NCBI GenBank assembly: GCA_949361645.1
Contig: OX442417.1
Span: 11,965,150 to 12,029,149 of the forward strand
DNA: 64,000 nucleotides
Direction: 5' to 3'
Source of the DNA: Spongilla lacustris
Lineage: Eukaryota > Porifera > Demospongiae > Spongillida > Spongillidae
The notes beneath the pieces were generated by a model, which did no database searches, was not told the DNA's origin, and was given only the letters and a program-made list of their open reading frames with translations. A program made the translations under genes and the position numbers. Positions 22,503 to 34,896 of the stretch are shown one piece after another; within the stretch, counting starts at the first letter, position 1; every line of letters starts with the position of its first letter.

Positions 22503-24134
22503 TCAACAGTGCGTTCGTACCACAACATTTAAAATGCAATTAGATGTTGAAACGCTATCGTGTTCTATGTCTAACCAAACTGACTGTCCATGTGTGCAGC
22601 TACATGTTTCATGGGATGTCTTTTCAGTGAGTTGATGTAGTGGTGTAGCAATGTCTGCAAAACCCTTTACGTATCTGCGATAATATGATGCTAATCCAAT
22701 AAACTGTCGCACCTCTGAGACATCTTTTGGAGTGGGCCAATCTCGTACCACTGCAATTTTGTTTGCATCAGGGACCATACCAGCTGCTGAGAATACATGG
22801 CCTAAATATGGAACCTCCTTCATCCCAATTTGGCATTTTGCTCCTCCTAAGGTCAGCCCTGCCCCTGAGAGGCGTGCAAACACTTGCTCGAGATGCTCCT
22901 TGTGGTGTTGAATGTCCTTTGAGTGGACCAGGATGTCATCAATATAACTTGTGACAAAGGGAAGCCCATGGAGAACTTTGTCCATTAATCGCTGGAAGGA
23001 GCTTGGACCACCAGTAACACCAAAGGGCATTCGACAGAATTCGTATAGACCCATCCCAGGGCCAGGACTGAAGGCTGTCTTCAGGCAATCTCCCTCTCGT
23101 ATAGGCATTTGCCAATAGCCTGATTGAAGGTCCAGCTTTGAAAATATTTGAGACCCTGCCAGCCTATCCTGCACCTCATCTGGTAAAGGTAATGGGTATG
23201 AGTCTTTAATGGTTCTCTTGTTTAACTCCCTGTAGTCTATGCAGATACGTATGTCACCATTCTTCTTTGGGACGTACACTGCAGGGGCAAGCCATGGGCT
23301 GCTGCTAACTCTAATGATGTTTCGAGCAAGCATATCTTGCAGTTGGTTCTGAATTTCGTCCCTAAAGTGTGCTGGAATTCGTCGTGGAGGAACACGTATA
23401 GGCGCATTGTCAGCTGTTTCAATGGTATGGAATGCCATGTTTGTAGAACTAGGAACTGTTGAAAATAGATGCTTGTATCTTTCTATGACACCAGACAATT
23501 CTGGCATGCATGATGGGATGTCAATCACCGGACCTTTCCCAAACTGCGGCACTGCACACTCTTCAATTGTGTCACCTTCTGATTCAGCAACTGTACAGGC
23601 AGTGTAGCAAGTACTTGAATTATGTTTCGTGGTGTCTGCTCTCGTGTGGATTGTTTCAGCTCCTATGCGAATGCGTACCGTTTGGTTGCTGTAGTCTAAA
23701 ATGACAGAGTGCCTGGATAAAAAGTCGACTCCTATTATCACTGGCATTAACAATTCTTCTGCAACTAAGAACTCGTGTACTGCTCGGTATTCTCCCAATT
23801 GAACTGCAAGCCTGGCTGTTCCCATTACCCCCATTTTATGTCCGTCTGCTGTCCACAGTTGACGCGCATTTTCCATTCTAATTGGGCTATTTAAAGGGAG
23901 AGCTGCTTTTGCAACAAGTGAAACTGACGACCCTGAATCTATCATAAAATGTACTGCATTACCCTCTAACACCCCTTCAATGATTGGAACTCGTTCATTT
24001 GTAGTAGCAGCTGCAATAAAATCTTCCTGGGCTCTTAGCAGTTTCCGGAACGACCTGTGGCCCTCGAAGTCATTCCCAGTCCATTTCCCTGATACGTTTC
24101 GCAGTAACGTGCAACATGCCCAGGTCGATTGCAT
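22503..24134 (-). pseudogene. pol: Gypsy element 3: protease and reverse transcriptase, 3'-truncated
   Basis: The frame contains the aspartic protease motif FMIDSGSSVSLVAK with a flap region, followed by RT. RT shows FHTIETADNAPI, FSKLDLQSGYWQMP, FCRMPFGVTGGPSSFQRLMD and the catalytic box YIDDILVHS (22946-22920). It reaches the connection domain (RQFIGLASYYRRYVKGFADIA), then diverges after LHQLTEK and stops. RNase H and integrase are absent, so the copy is defective although this frame itself is undamaged. Confidence 0.9.
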
Positions 24135-24867
24135 TTATAGCACACAGGTTGTTGCCTACGCTGTCTACAGTTACGAGACAAGTGCCCTATGCCGTTACAG
24201 TTGTAGCATCTAACGCTCACTGAAGGCGAAGCTACGGCTGCAGCCGTCTGTTCTGCAGGTGTGAACTTGTTCACGAGAGCTGCCATTTGTTCGGAGAGCC
24301 GCTTGACATCCTCTTTTAAATCGGCTATTTCTGAGCACTGCGCGCCGACTGCCATCGTTGCTGATGATGGCTGTTTCTCCGCCGATACTGACATGAGTAG
24401 GCGTGCCCTGGCAACCGCTTGTGTGGTGGTCGTGATGTCCGGATTGGATCGCAACGCTCGACTACATTCATCTGGAACACCAGCTATGAATTGCTGAAAC
24501 AACAGTTTGTCTTTACTTTCTGGTAGGGCGGATTCAAGCAAGCGTTGAAGATGGTGCGGCAAGTACATTTGTACGGTTTCACCTGGTCGCAATTTACGCG
24601 CTTGGAAAATTCTGCAAACGAAGAAAATTGATTGGGTTTCAAGGCACTGCTCAGCGATTGTTTGACTTCGTCGTAGTCCTTCCTGGTTTCCTCTGGGATA
24701 CTTAACCATGCCACGAGTGCTTCCTTTTCCAGCAAGGTTGGAAGTTTCAACGCCCTTGTTTTCTTATCCCATTCGTTTGCTTCCGCACAAATTTCAAAAC
24801 GTTCTAACCAGTCCGTGAAGTCCCCATCCGTATACCGGCTTGGCAAGCTGACATGACGATTCTCCAT
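24035..24867 (-). pseudogene. gag: gag of gypsy element 3 with two zinc knuckles, one frameshift
   Basis: It starts MENRHVSLPSRYTDGDFTDW. A capsid-like region (WDKKTRALKLPTLLEKEAL) is followed by a single frame change near 24605, after which the protein continues with RKLRPGETVQMYL and GVPDECSRALRSNP. Two CCHC knuckles, CYNCNGIGHLSRNC and CYKCNRPGHVARYC, lie near the end and overlap the pol frame at 24134-24035. That overlap is a normal arrangement for gag/pol; the internal shift looks like damage. Confidence 0.88.
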
Positions 24868-24870
24868 CTC

Positions 24871-24890
24871 CTCCGATTCTCTGCTACCAG
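24871..24890 (-). other. Primer-binding site of gypsy element 3
   Basis: Directly downstream of the inferred LTR on the minus strand the sequence reads TGGTAGCAGAGAATCGGAGG. It begins with the TGG expected of a tRNA-complementary primer site and lies just before the gag start. Confidence 0.55.
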
Positions 24891-25132
24891 TGTAACGCCG
24901 CGTTTCGATTCCAACACCTACTTACAACTAATACATTTGAACTCTACTCATACACACACACAACATGTTATATGCACAATTGCACATGCAAGACAAAGGC
25001 ACAATAACACAGGCTGTTGGTAGGAAAAGGTACATCGCACGCCCCATAGCGCCGATGCTCCAAGAGCCATACTATTCACGGAAGCCAGTGCTGTGAATAG
25101 GAATACTTGTCACCTCCGTTAGTCACATTACA
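24891..25132 (-). repeat. Inferred 5' LTR of gypsy element 3 (242 bp)
   Basis: On the minus strand it begins TGTAATGTGACTAACGG and ends CGGCGTTACA, giving a TGTAA/TTACA inverted terminus. It directly abuts the primer-binding site. No 3' LTR is present in the window, which agrees with the truncated pol. Confidence 0.6.
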
Positions 25133-25196
25133 TCAGTAGTGTTTACGTTACATTTCGTTGAACTTATAGTGCAAATGCGGATAAAGTATTCGGAGG

Positions 25197-25921
25197 GGCT
25201 ACATGCTTAAGGGTGTGCATTGTGAAAGGTGGGGATGGGAGTGTGCAGTCTTGTACCTGCACGTTTGTGACATTCACACGGCCAAATAAGCACACATGCA
25301 TGTGCACACATTCTCGTGAACATACAACACCCACACTGCCACACTCACCTAGAACCACCTAGTGTGGTCTATACAGTTGTTAATACTCGTGCCAGCTTTG
25401 AAATACATAGAACTATAGGCAAGGGTAACACAAATGGCAATACTTATCTGATTATACAATTGTCCCCAACCGGTATATGTTTGCTCAGACACTAGTCAAG
25501 CCAACAGCCCCATTAGGACCCTCTCACCTTCAACAGTGGAGGCTGGTAGAACCACCTGATGTGAATGTCAATGGAAATGCATGTCACCAAACTTTTCTTT
25601 TTCCTTGTACATGTGATACACACCTGTCCAGCGAATACTTCTGACTTGGATTGTACTTCCTGGCATCAGTCCCTGGTCTGATTGTGGCTCATATAGTATG
25701 ATGAGGAAGAGTGTTGGAGGGGAGTGGCACTGGAAAATTGTTCTTCCCCCCTCCCCCCCCCCCCCCCCCCCCCCCCCTTCTAATGACAGCTGCACAGTAA
25801 ATCCTTGCTCATTGGCATATTGGACAAGAAACTGGGAAGGGAGTCAGTATGCCAATGAGCAAGGATTTACTGTGAAGCTGTCATTAGAAGCTACATGCTT
25901 AAGGGTGTGCATTGTGAAACT
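25197..25921. repeat. 0.7-kb segment bounded by a direct repeat and holding a near-perfect hairpin
   Basis: GCTACATGCTTAAGGGTGTG and the following CATTGTGAAA occur at about 25198 and again at about 25891. Just inside the second copy is a hairpin with 41-bp arms (25778-25820 and 25849-25890, one mismatch) and a loop of about 28 bp; the left arm directly follows a C25 run. No coding sequence is recognised between. It may be a foldback-type insertion with its flanking duplication. Confidence 0.55.
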
Positions 25922-25929
25922 ATCATGAT

Positions 25930-27940
25930 AAGTGTGTTTGATGCCTATTGTCTTCTTGTTATGTCAAGTCTTAATTGATGTATCAAGTCTGAAAATCCAT
26001 TAGAGCTGAGAGTATTGTAGTAGTTCAAACTTTTACCCTGCATGTCCAGTCAAATGCAATTGTCACGCACTTACCTGCTGTTCTCTATTCCTCTTTGCCC
26101 GATAAAACAGTCAGACCTTACAACTCGCCCGCTGGTGTCACCCGCAATTGATAGAACTCACCCGCTCACCCGCAAAGCAATGCAATCACCCGCATTTCTA
26201 GAAAGGCCTAAACCTGGAATCAATGTTACATATTTAGCCCGCTCTAACCCTAACCGGTACTTTAAGTTACAGTGTACCTTGTTCTACTACAAAACTCTAA
26301 TCTCTTCCTCAACTTTCAAGCACAGCAAAACGAGAGCAACACCTCACACTCAATACTCATGCGCGCAGCTACATGCTAACATGCAGATGCCAACACCTCG
26401 ACAGCATGCGGTAAAACTGCATGAGCATACGTATGACAGAACTACCTGGGAGCGACAGAATTTCCTTAGGAAATACGGTCGCTACGTTTAGCGACATATA
26501 TATCCATCCTTATGGTCGATCGCATGCAGCGACAGAATTTCCTAGCGACAAAATTTCCTGTGGCACCGGCCCTAAGGGATTCACAACATAAACATTATTG
26601 TCAATACATGCACGAGGTGTGGAGGATGGTATCGCGTGCAACACGGTCACGTGCAAGCGGGGGAGCGATGACCCGGATGACGTGTTGGCATATTAGTTTG
26701 CAAGTACTTAAAGTGGTGCAGTTTTGGGTAGCTACATTCCACTTACGCTCGGACTGAATGGATTCAAAAGGTACAGTAGAATTATTTCAATTAATTCATG
26801 AGTGGTACTGATGGTGTATGTACTGCGTTAATGTGTGCACATCTGGCACCGCGTCTCGCAATGAAGTTCCTGCATGTAATATAAGTGGTACGTTTATACG
26901 TTGTCCATTTGGTCCACCCAGTTAGGTAATTCGCGTTAATATACACGTGGTTTTATTCGAGTCAGCGCAGCAGCGTTTTATTTTGATGTGCATATTTAAC
27001 GAGTGAGAAATACTATTTTTACTTCGTTGTGCCGATCTCGGATGCGAGGGAGGAAACGCGCGAGAAGAAGGAACCAACTCAGCAATCACTGTGGCTACAA
27101 TGCTTAGTATGGTATGCGGTAGTACACTTCTTAAAATAACAATTTGCTTGCCTGGCATAGTGACGTCACGCTATATGCTTGGCACGGTTACGCCCTTTTC
27201 TTGAATCGGGTTTTTGTCTTTCTGGATGTTCGCGTTGGTGTCTTAGTTTAAATCGTCGAAAGTCCTATTCAGCTAATTGACTTGACGTCTAATCTACTAG
27301 TTATTTGTGTCCAATTCTAAACTTTTTTGTTGCCACATGTACTAAGTTAGTTATGGCGTGTATGAGTGGTTTGGGGGGCTTTGTAGCAATACGCCGTTGG
27401 TAAGAAACAAAACAAGAGTTGTTTGTGGTACTGCTCACGCTATGCGTATCGTAGGCGCACCGAATAATGACTGCAATTGTCCTTACTAGTATTTACCACC
27501 TTTGAGCCAACAAATTATGCAACATCCTCCATGTTATTGACTTGTATTTAATCCTAACCTCTTCTGCCATTTTGCATCAACAAACAAATTGGCTACCGGA
27601 AACGAAATACAGTAACACTTGTGGTTTTAAGCAAAACCCAAGCCAGATGGGGTTAAATCAAGAAAGTTTAGAAGGCAATTGTCGCGGTACTGCGACAGAT
27701 TGAGCGGTACCGCTGCGTCTAACGTGCGGTAACGCTTTTTATAGTTTGTCCTAAGTTTAATAACGTATCATTCATTATTGCATTCATTTCTTATCGTCTG
27801 AGTGTAGTTCAATCTTTTTTGTTTACTAATAATGTTTAATTGCAAAGCTAATTCCTTATTGAAATTTTCAAATAAGGTTAGAAAAAGTGTAGCGGTACCC
27901 ACACATTCGTAGCGGTACCGCGACAGCAAGTCAGTGTCGG
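25930..27940. other. No supported gene
   Basis: Only short frames without domain signals occur. A few hairpin-like GCGGTACCGC motifs lie at 27680-27740 and 27890-27925. The missing first exon(s) of the CD225-like gene could lie here, but I could not identify one. Confidence 0.4.
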
Positions 27941-27956
27941 GGGCTTAACACAGTTT

Positions 27957-28560
27957 TAATAAGTCCATCCATGGACCAACTCCCATCCCATGATGGCCCT
28001 TGCCACTGATCTCACCAGTGACAAGTTCAACCATAAATCTCTGCAACCATTTTTGGTTTGGGACTTGTCTGGCTAACAGCAAGTAGGGATACCAAGCGGG
28101 AAAATACACTCTGTGCTTCCTTCCCCCAGTTTCCATATGTTTCCACCGCTAGGGGGATACACGGCTACCCCAACTCTTGGCACTTTGTATCATTAGCAGC
28201 ATGCTTCCTATTTTCAGCCACATGGGCTGCTGCCCCTGCAGATACGCTAGCTTCATTCAGAGCAGCAGGATAAGAGGTGAGGTGACTGTGACATCAAAGG
28301 CTGCAGGCTTTCCTCTGTCCCAATTCTGAACAAGACAGGAGTTGAAATGTTCCCTACCTAAACCATATCCCACTTCCATCTTCACAGAAAGGTGGGCAGG
28401 GCGACGAAAATCAGCAAAGATGTTACGCAAATGGTTCTGACGTGAAACTATATCCCCACCATCTCTGCAAGAGGCTGCATGGTGACCTAAGGTGATGTCA
28501 GTGCAAAAATGGCCAGAGAAACCTCCTGAGGTATCAACCTTGTTCACTGGAGAGGAGGAG
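27957..28560 (-). pseudogene. Decayed C-terminal fragment of a reverse-transcriptase-type retroelement protein
   Basis: On the minus strand the reading starts with TSGGFSGHFC, then GHHAASCRDGGDIVSRQNHLR, a CHHC-like motif typical of the region after RT in many invertebrate retroelements. It continues with NWDRGKPAAFDVTVTSP. A one-base frame change near 28262 leads to NEASVSAGAAAHVAENRKHA, an in-frame TAG after CQELG, then IPLAVETYGNWGKEAQSVFS, and it decays after about 28050. The family assignment is from remembered pattern, not from a search. Confidence 0.65.
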
Positions 28561-28814
28561 GATAGCAAGGACTGGATTATTATAATTATTATATATATTG
28601 ATAATTATATACGTGTGTGCTTATACAGAGATGTAGATAAGCACATCTGGCACCAAAATCACCCATGGGAGTGGAAAATGTATCTGTAGTAGCAATGTTC
28701 CTTTCTTACTGTACATATTTGGGCTTATGAGAAACATAAACAACTTGGAACATTCTACTATTGCACCATACCTACATCTACATATCACCTACACATAGCT
28801 CTGATTTTTTTCAG

Positions 28815-29856
28815 GCTCAGCACCATATTCGCCGATGCCACAAGGCCCTCAGTATGGGTTGCCAACCTCACCTGGATATCTATCACCTCAGCCAGGCTAT
28901 CCACCCCAGCCTGGATATCAGCCTGCTCCACCTGGGTACTCACCTGCTCCCCCAGGTTTTGCACCTTCTTACCAGCCTCCTTCACCCCAGTACAACCCTC
29001 AGGTATGATGTATATTATATGCATGCCTGAATGTGTGTATAGTATTACCGTCTTGGTGCAAGCATTATTCTACATACTCTGCAGACAAATGTGGTTGTAG
29101 TGAGGGCACCAGCAGCTACATCAACGACGGTGTACCGCTCAAGTGGGGACCATTATATGACCCTCTCCTTGGTGCTCACCATTCTATGCTTCATCTGTGG
29201 AGGGTGGATCTCCTTGCTCTGCACCATTCCTGCCATCATGATGGCTTCTGCGGTAAATACTTACATGTGCCTATTCAATACATTTGGCCGATATGGCTGT
29301 ATTTCTAAGTGTGATAAAGAATGAGGGGAATTGGAAATATACATGCAGCATAATGACAAGTGCAATTATAGTAATCTTTTGCAATGAACATTAAAAATAA
29401 CAATTACATTAATACATTCTCTATAACTCATGTGTTTTGAGAGTTATATCCAACTACAATAGGTTTTCCTACATGTATGTCTGACCTGATATCAGGCTTT
29501 GTTTGTCTTTACTTCTTGAATTTGGTTCAGCCTGCATGCATGCAAACTTTCTTGTTCTTCATGCACTTAATCCCACGTATCCATAGGCCAAAGGTGAAGA
29601 TGCCGCAGGAAGGCCAGATGCTGCCAAACAGAAAGCCAACATTGCACTGGGCCTCGACGTTGCTGCCGTGCTCATCCATGTTGTGTTTATCATAATTATT
29701 ATCGTTGCTTCGTCAGTGGTCGTTTCAACGGCAGGTAGTATATACTCGCCATACTACTACCGGTACTACTGCAGTTATTGTACATCGCCGCCGTACAGTT
29801 GCAGCTACTCCTACAGCTATATCAGCGCAAACACCTACTATTATTACTGCTATTAA
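28815..29856 (+). CDS. CD225/dispanin-like two-pass membrane protein (5' end missing)
   Basis: Three exons join in phase: 28815-29002, 29085-29252, 29587-29856 (TAA). The first is almost entirely Pro/Gln/Tyr repeats of the PPGYSPAPPGF type, a cytosolic low-complexity tail. The second ends with a hydrophobic segment, TLSLVLTILCFICGGWISLL, and AIMMASA. The third starts AKGEDAAGRPDAAKQKAN, the small-residue intracellular loop, followed by a second hydrophobic segment (VLIHVVFIIIIIVASSVVV), and ends in an unusual Tyr/Ser/Cys-rich tail. This order (Pro-rich N-tail, helix, Ala/Lys loop, helix) matches CD225/dispanin proteins, which act in membrane trafficking and fusion control. The initiator exon must lie upstream because exon 1 begins in phase 1. 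An LITAF-like or generic Pro-rich membrane protein is the alternative. Confidence 0.65.
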
Positions 29857-30261
29857 CTTTTTGTTGCGAGATTGGCTATAGATTAATTTGCTTGGAGTCA
29901 ATTGCTTTTAGTAGCATAGTATTGCTGCGTAATATAGTGCATGTATTGTATGAAATGCATTGTTGTCAGTAATAATTATGAATTGGCATGATAAAATTAT
30001 TAATTTACTATACTGATGGAAGTGTACGTAATCACGGCTGTTTCAGGCCCATTCAACGTTGGACAATAAGTCATTATAAGACCTACGCCCCGAAATATTG
30101 AAACATCCAACATGACCTCAACAAGGACTTTGTATCTTCGAGCTATATAAGGACTGCACTTGTAGTCCCGCCATTTAAAAACCATTTTAGCGTACACATA
30201 CCATTTTTCTATCCTTCGCGTGAATTGCAAGGCACAACTCTGTACCGTCTGTTAGCTATAG

Positions 30262-30660
30262 CGCTCGCGGTTCCGCTTTACTTTACCCCCCCCCCCCCCC
30301 CCCCCATCCCAATTATTGCAACTTATATAGCAACTTATTAACATATACAACCGTACATACTGCTGAACCTAAGCTAAACTAAGCCCAGCTAGATGGGTGT
30401 ACCCTAAACAAAGCCCAGCTAACAGTCGCTGATCCGCTAACAAATCCAGCTAACAGTCGCTGATCCGCTAACAAATCCAGCTAGACCCATCGCCCATCCG
30501 AATTACATCCGGGTCTAGCTGGATTTATTAGCGGATCAGCGACTGTTCCCCCGTCTAGCTGGGCTTAGTTTAGGGTACGCCCAACTAGCTGGGCTTAGTT
30601 TAGCTTAGGTTCAGCAGTACCTACGGTTGTATATGTTAATAAGTTGCTATAATTAAGAAA

Positions 30661-30694
<34 letters not shown>

Positions 30695-30712
30695 AGTAAA
30701 GAGGAACCGCGC
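30262..30712. mobile_element. Foldback element of about 450 bp ending in C/G homopolymers
   Basis: The left arm runs from GCGGTTCCGCTTTACTTTA through a C run of about 19 to AACTTATTAACATATACAACCG and CTAAACTAAGCCCAGCTAG. The right arm is its complement, ending in a G30 run and TTAAAGTAAAGAGGAACCGC. The loop is about 30489-30511. Inside, a 36-bp unit (CAGCTAACAGTCGCTGATCCGCTAACAAATC) is tandemly doubled on the left arm only. There is no coding capacity. Confidence 0.8.
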
Positions 30713-30719
30713 TGGCCAC

Positions 30720-32990
30720 GAGAGCACCGCGCGATTAGATATCCTTCACAAAGATCGGAACACTAGACTACTGCCAATTTTCCTGGGTGAAAACAAGACG
30801 TGGATAAATGGTGGAGAGTGGAGGCTACATGTATATACATTACACGCGCGAATTGTAAATTTGCGCAATTTCAAAATTGCGCTGCGCAATTTGGAAGTCG
30901 CGTAACTTCAATATGCATGCGCATTTTCAAAACTGGGCAAGTGTATGTCACCTTCGTCGAGTATGGATCAGTGCGATCAGAAGCAAGGGCAGTATATTTA
31001 CCTCTCCATTTTGCCATAACGGTTGTATTCTGCGAATTCAACACGTGGATATGTACAGTACAATGTACAATGTAAGTATGTGGCACGCGTCCCTGCGTGC
31101 TTCGATCGTCACGTTACCTGAGTTTTGGCTGGGAGACACAATACATCTTTAACTCCTAGTGCAGGGTGGTTAATCATTTCAAAGCGTTTTTTCTTCACCC
31201 ATGCATGCATGCAGAATTTGAGAACTGAATTGTGATCTGTAAGTTACTGCTGATGGATCCTTCTTGATGACATTACTCGTTTTATCATCCCTGTCTTTGA
31301 ACTTCTCAACGCAAAATCTGAGAAATGGTGTGGTATGAAGTGTTTCAAATAGGATGTTGATAGTTCGGAAGTTATATAGCTATTTAAACATAAGGACATT
31401 TACATACAAATGCGAAGCGCAATTTTCTCGCCGTGAACTGTCCATATAATTATATAGATGCATGATGGAATGCTGTTTATTCAATCATGCATATTCCATA
31501 TACCAGCAGGTAGGACATAAATACTCATCTCAGTTCTTTGTTTGTGTCATATGCATGCACGAATATACATGTATACTGGTAAAACTATAGAGATATTTGG
31601 CAGCAATTCTCTTACAAGCAACAATGACCAAATGAATAGCATTTCCATTTCTTCCTTTATGAGTTGCATGTGGTCAGTGACTATATTAGCTAGGACTATA
31701 AGTACTGCAACTACAGATATTACACACACAGCACACACACTATAGAACAGAAAAACAAAAGGTGATTGTCAGTCTTTTGTTTACTTGGTATTTTTCTGTT
31801 CTATAGTGTGTGTGTAGTTGCATGTGCATAACACATGCATTTACCTATATGATGTTGATTATACATGTATGTACATGTTGCTCCTTCTGTATGGTGAGGT
31901 TTGAAGACAGAATCAGATATATAAGAAGTGCATTCAGCACGTTTATGTGTGCACACTGCACACTTACACTTAAACAAATGTTGACCTATATAGTTAGTGT
32001 AGGGAACACTCACTGAATTAGGAAATCGCTTTTGACATCCTGCATGGTATGTAAGGTGCTAGCTTTTAGCTGTCAGATCTTACGTCACATGCATATTCCT
32101 AATTATAGGCTACATCCATGATTTATATCAGGTCTTAGTGAGTCACCAACTACAGTTTGTACATTTATTGCATGCCACTCTGCCAATATCCTCTTCCCAT
32201 CATTGGCCAAGCCTGGGGCAGGGTTGCATACTTAATATATGAGTTAAGATAACCAGTTCATTAATTCATGCAGCTGCATGTGTTTATAGTTACGGTATAT
32301 AGGATATTTTTTGCGAAGGGCAGCATAATTGAATAGAGTTGTGTTTTTTTTCCGAACAAAAAGCTACATGTAACAAAAGACCAATTTTGTTTTGCCCTGC
32401 ATGAAAGGATGAGGTAAAATGGGAGAGTCGATCCCAAAGCCGCCTAGCGCCATGCAGGTTCAATTTCCGTGCAACGATTCGTGCAGCGCTGCTTATCAGA
32501 TTAGTGCCCACGGGCGCGTTCACGCGTCAATGTACTGAAGTCCCACGGACGCGCGGAAGCGTCCAAATGCAATAGTGGACTGTACAATAGCGGCGTTACT
32601 CAACGGTTAGCTTTCAAGACCTAATATTAGATACGAAGCTTCGCCACACCTAGGGCTTCAGTTTCCAAGGTTCTGTTTTAAAGGTTGCGTTGAAAAAATT
32701 CCCACAAAAAAGGTGACAATTACTGCAATAAATCAGCGGCATACACAAATAATGAATTTCCATATAGCAGCAGCTAAATAAACGGAAGCGAACATTCACA
32801 AGGGAGGATGTTTCCAGATACTTCCAGCTTGTCCAGCGAGCAGTAGTAGGGATGGAAAGTGTAACCTATGATGGAGGGAAATTAGCATTTGAAATGTTTG
32901 AAGTGGGCTACACATGGGATAAAGGTTATACTTTGAGCCACAATCCAGTGCTTCACATCACCAGATGTCACTCTGTATTCCTCCCTCCTA
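30720..32990. other. No supported gene; one perfect small hairpin
   Basis: A hairpin at about 31732-31813 has 24-bp arms (CACACTATAGAACAGAAAAA and complement). Otherwise I see only short frames without domains and CATGCATG-rich DNA. Confidence 0.45.
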
Positions 32991-33039
32991 CACACATGAG
33001 CACACTAGTACCATCACATATACACACTAATACCATCCC

Positions 33040-34225
33040 TACAACATGTGCACACTAGTACCCAAACTACACACATGCACACACTTGTGCCATGACACTA
33101 CACACATGCACACACTTGTACCATCTCACTACACACATGCACACACTTGTGCCATGACACTACACACATGCACACACTTGTGCCATGACACTACACACAT
33201 GTAGACACTTGAACCATCACACTACATACATGCACACACTTGTGCCATCACACTACACACATGCACACACTTGTGCCATGACACTACACACATGCTCACA
33301 CTTGTACCATGACACTACACACATGCACACACTTGCACCATCACACTACACACATGCACACACTTGTGCCATGACACTACACACATGCACACACTTGTGC
33401 CATGACACTACACACATGTAGACACTTGAACCATCACACTACATACATGCACTTACCATGACACTACCCACATGCACACACTTGTGCCATCACACTACAC
33501 ACATGCACACACTTGTGCCATGACACTACACACATGCACACACTTGTACCATCACACTACACACATGCACACACTTGTGCCATCACACTACACACATGCA
33601 CACACTTGTACCATCACACAACACACATGCACACACTTGTGCCATGACACTACACACATGCACACTTGTACCATCACACTACACACATGCACACACTTGT
33701 GCCATGACTACACACATGCACACACTTGTGCCATGACACTACACACATGCACACACTTGTACCATTGACACTACACTCATGCACACTTGTACCATCACAC
33801 TACACACATGTAGACACTTGAACCATCACACTACATACATGCAACCATCACACCACACACATGCACACTTACCATGACACTACCCACATGCACACACTTG
33901 TGCCATCACACTACACACATGCACACACTTGTACCATGACACTACACACATGCACACACTATTACCATGACACTACACACATGCACACACTTGTACCATC
34001 ACACTACACACATGCACACACATGCACCATCACACTACACACATGCACACACTTGCACCATCACACTACACTCATGCACACACTTGTACCATCACACTAC
34101 ACACATGCACACACATGCACCATCACACTACACACATGCACACACTTGTGCCATGACACTACACACATGCACACACTTGCACCATCACACTACACACATG
34201 CACACACTATTACCATCACACTTCA
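33040..34225. repeat. 31-bp minisatellite, about 38 copies
   Basis: The unit is CCATGACACTACACACATGC followed by ACACACTTGTG, with common variants CCATCACAC and CTTGTACC. A higher-order variant with ATGTAGACACTTGAACC recurs at about 33198, 33417 and 33806. Open frames through it (His/Thr/Cys-rich) are products of the repeat. Confidence 0.92.
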
Positions 34226-34239
34226 CCCTACTCCACACT

Positions 34240-34866
34240 TGCGCTATTATTAGAGCATACATGTACGTACATACCAGCTGCCACCATCGTGGACATAGAA
34301 CGGTCAAAAATAGCTAGTGCAAAGTGTTGCAGCAAGAGTAAATAAACTCCCCTGCTACTTCTTAGCAATCAATACAAACCCGCTAATTGCTACGTACAGA
34401 ACGATAGGATTAGCCAAGGCCTATGCGATAGGTGCGCGTCTCATAGACCCACTTTCATGCACGAAAGATACATGTAAGTAGTTTGAAGTGAATACCAAAG
34501 TCAATATAGTGCACACAACAAAGTTACGCACTAACCAGTTTGTTCAAGCCGCCATGACAGTCGCGAGCGCTACTTGATGGCTTCGTTCCGTAGTTGTATC
34601 TGTTTCACGAGTAATCAAACCGATCGGTTTGCACCGTCAGAAGGCCAAACTCTCGTAGCATCGTTTTTCATAAAGTTCACAATACAAAACTTTCATCGTT
34701 TGAAAGTTATATGACGTGTCGCTCCGACTATATTAAAACTAAGAAAATTTAAAATTTAATCTGGGCCGTAACGTATTCAATAACGTAACGTAATCTGGGC
34801 ACTAATCTGTTAAAGGCTGCGGCTCCTAATTGTTAGTATATATAGTGCAATATCTATATACTCTGT
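34240..34866. other. Upstream region of the M20-like sequence; no gene seen
   Basis: It is AT-rich and non-repetitive. A possible start context for the downstream frame is at 34880-34899. No promoter element is clear. Confidence 0.4.
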
Positions 34867-34896
34867 TTGATCTATTCAGGTAGCAATATTACTGCC

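Noticed and set aside
26042..26491. 149-codon plus-strand frame
   Set aside because: No recognisable motif, no splice sites in phase, composition like surrounding non-coding DNA.
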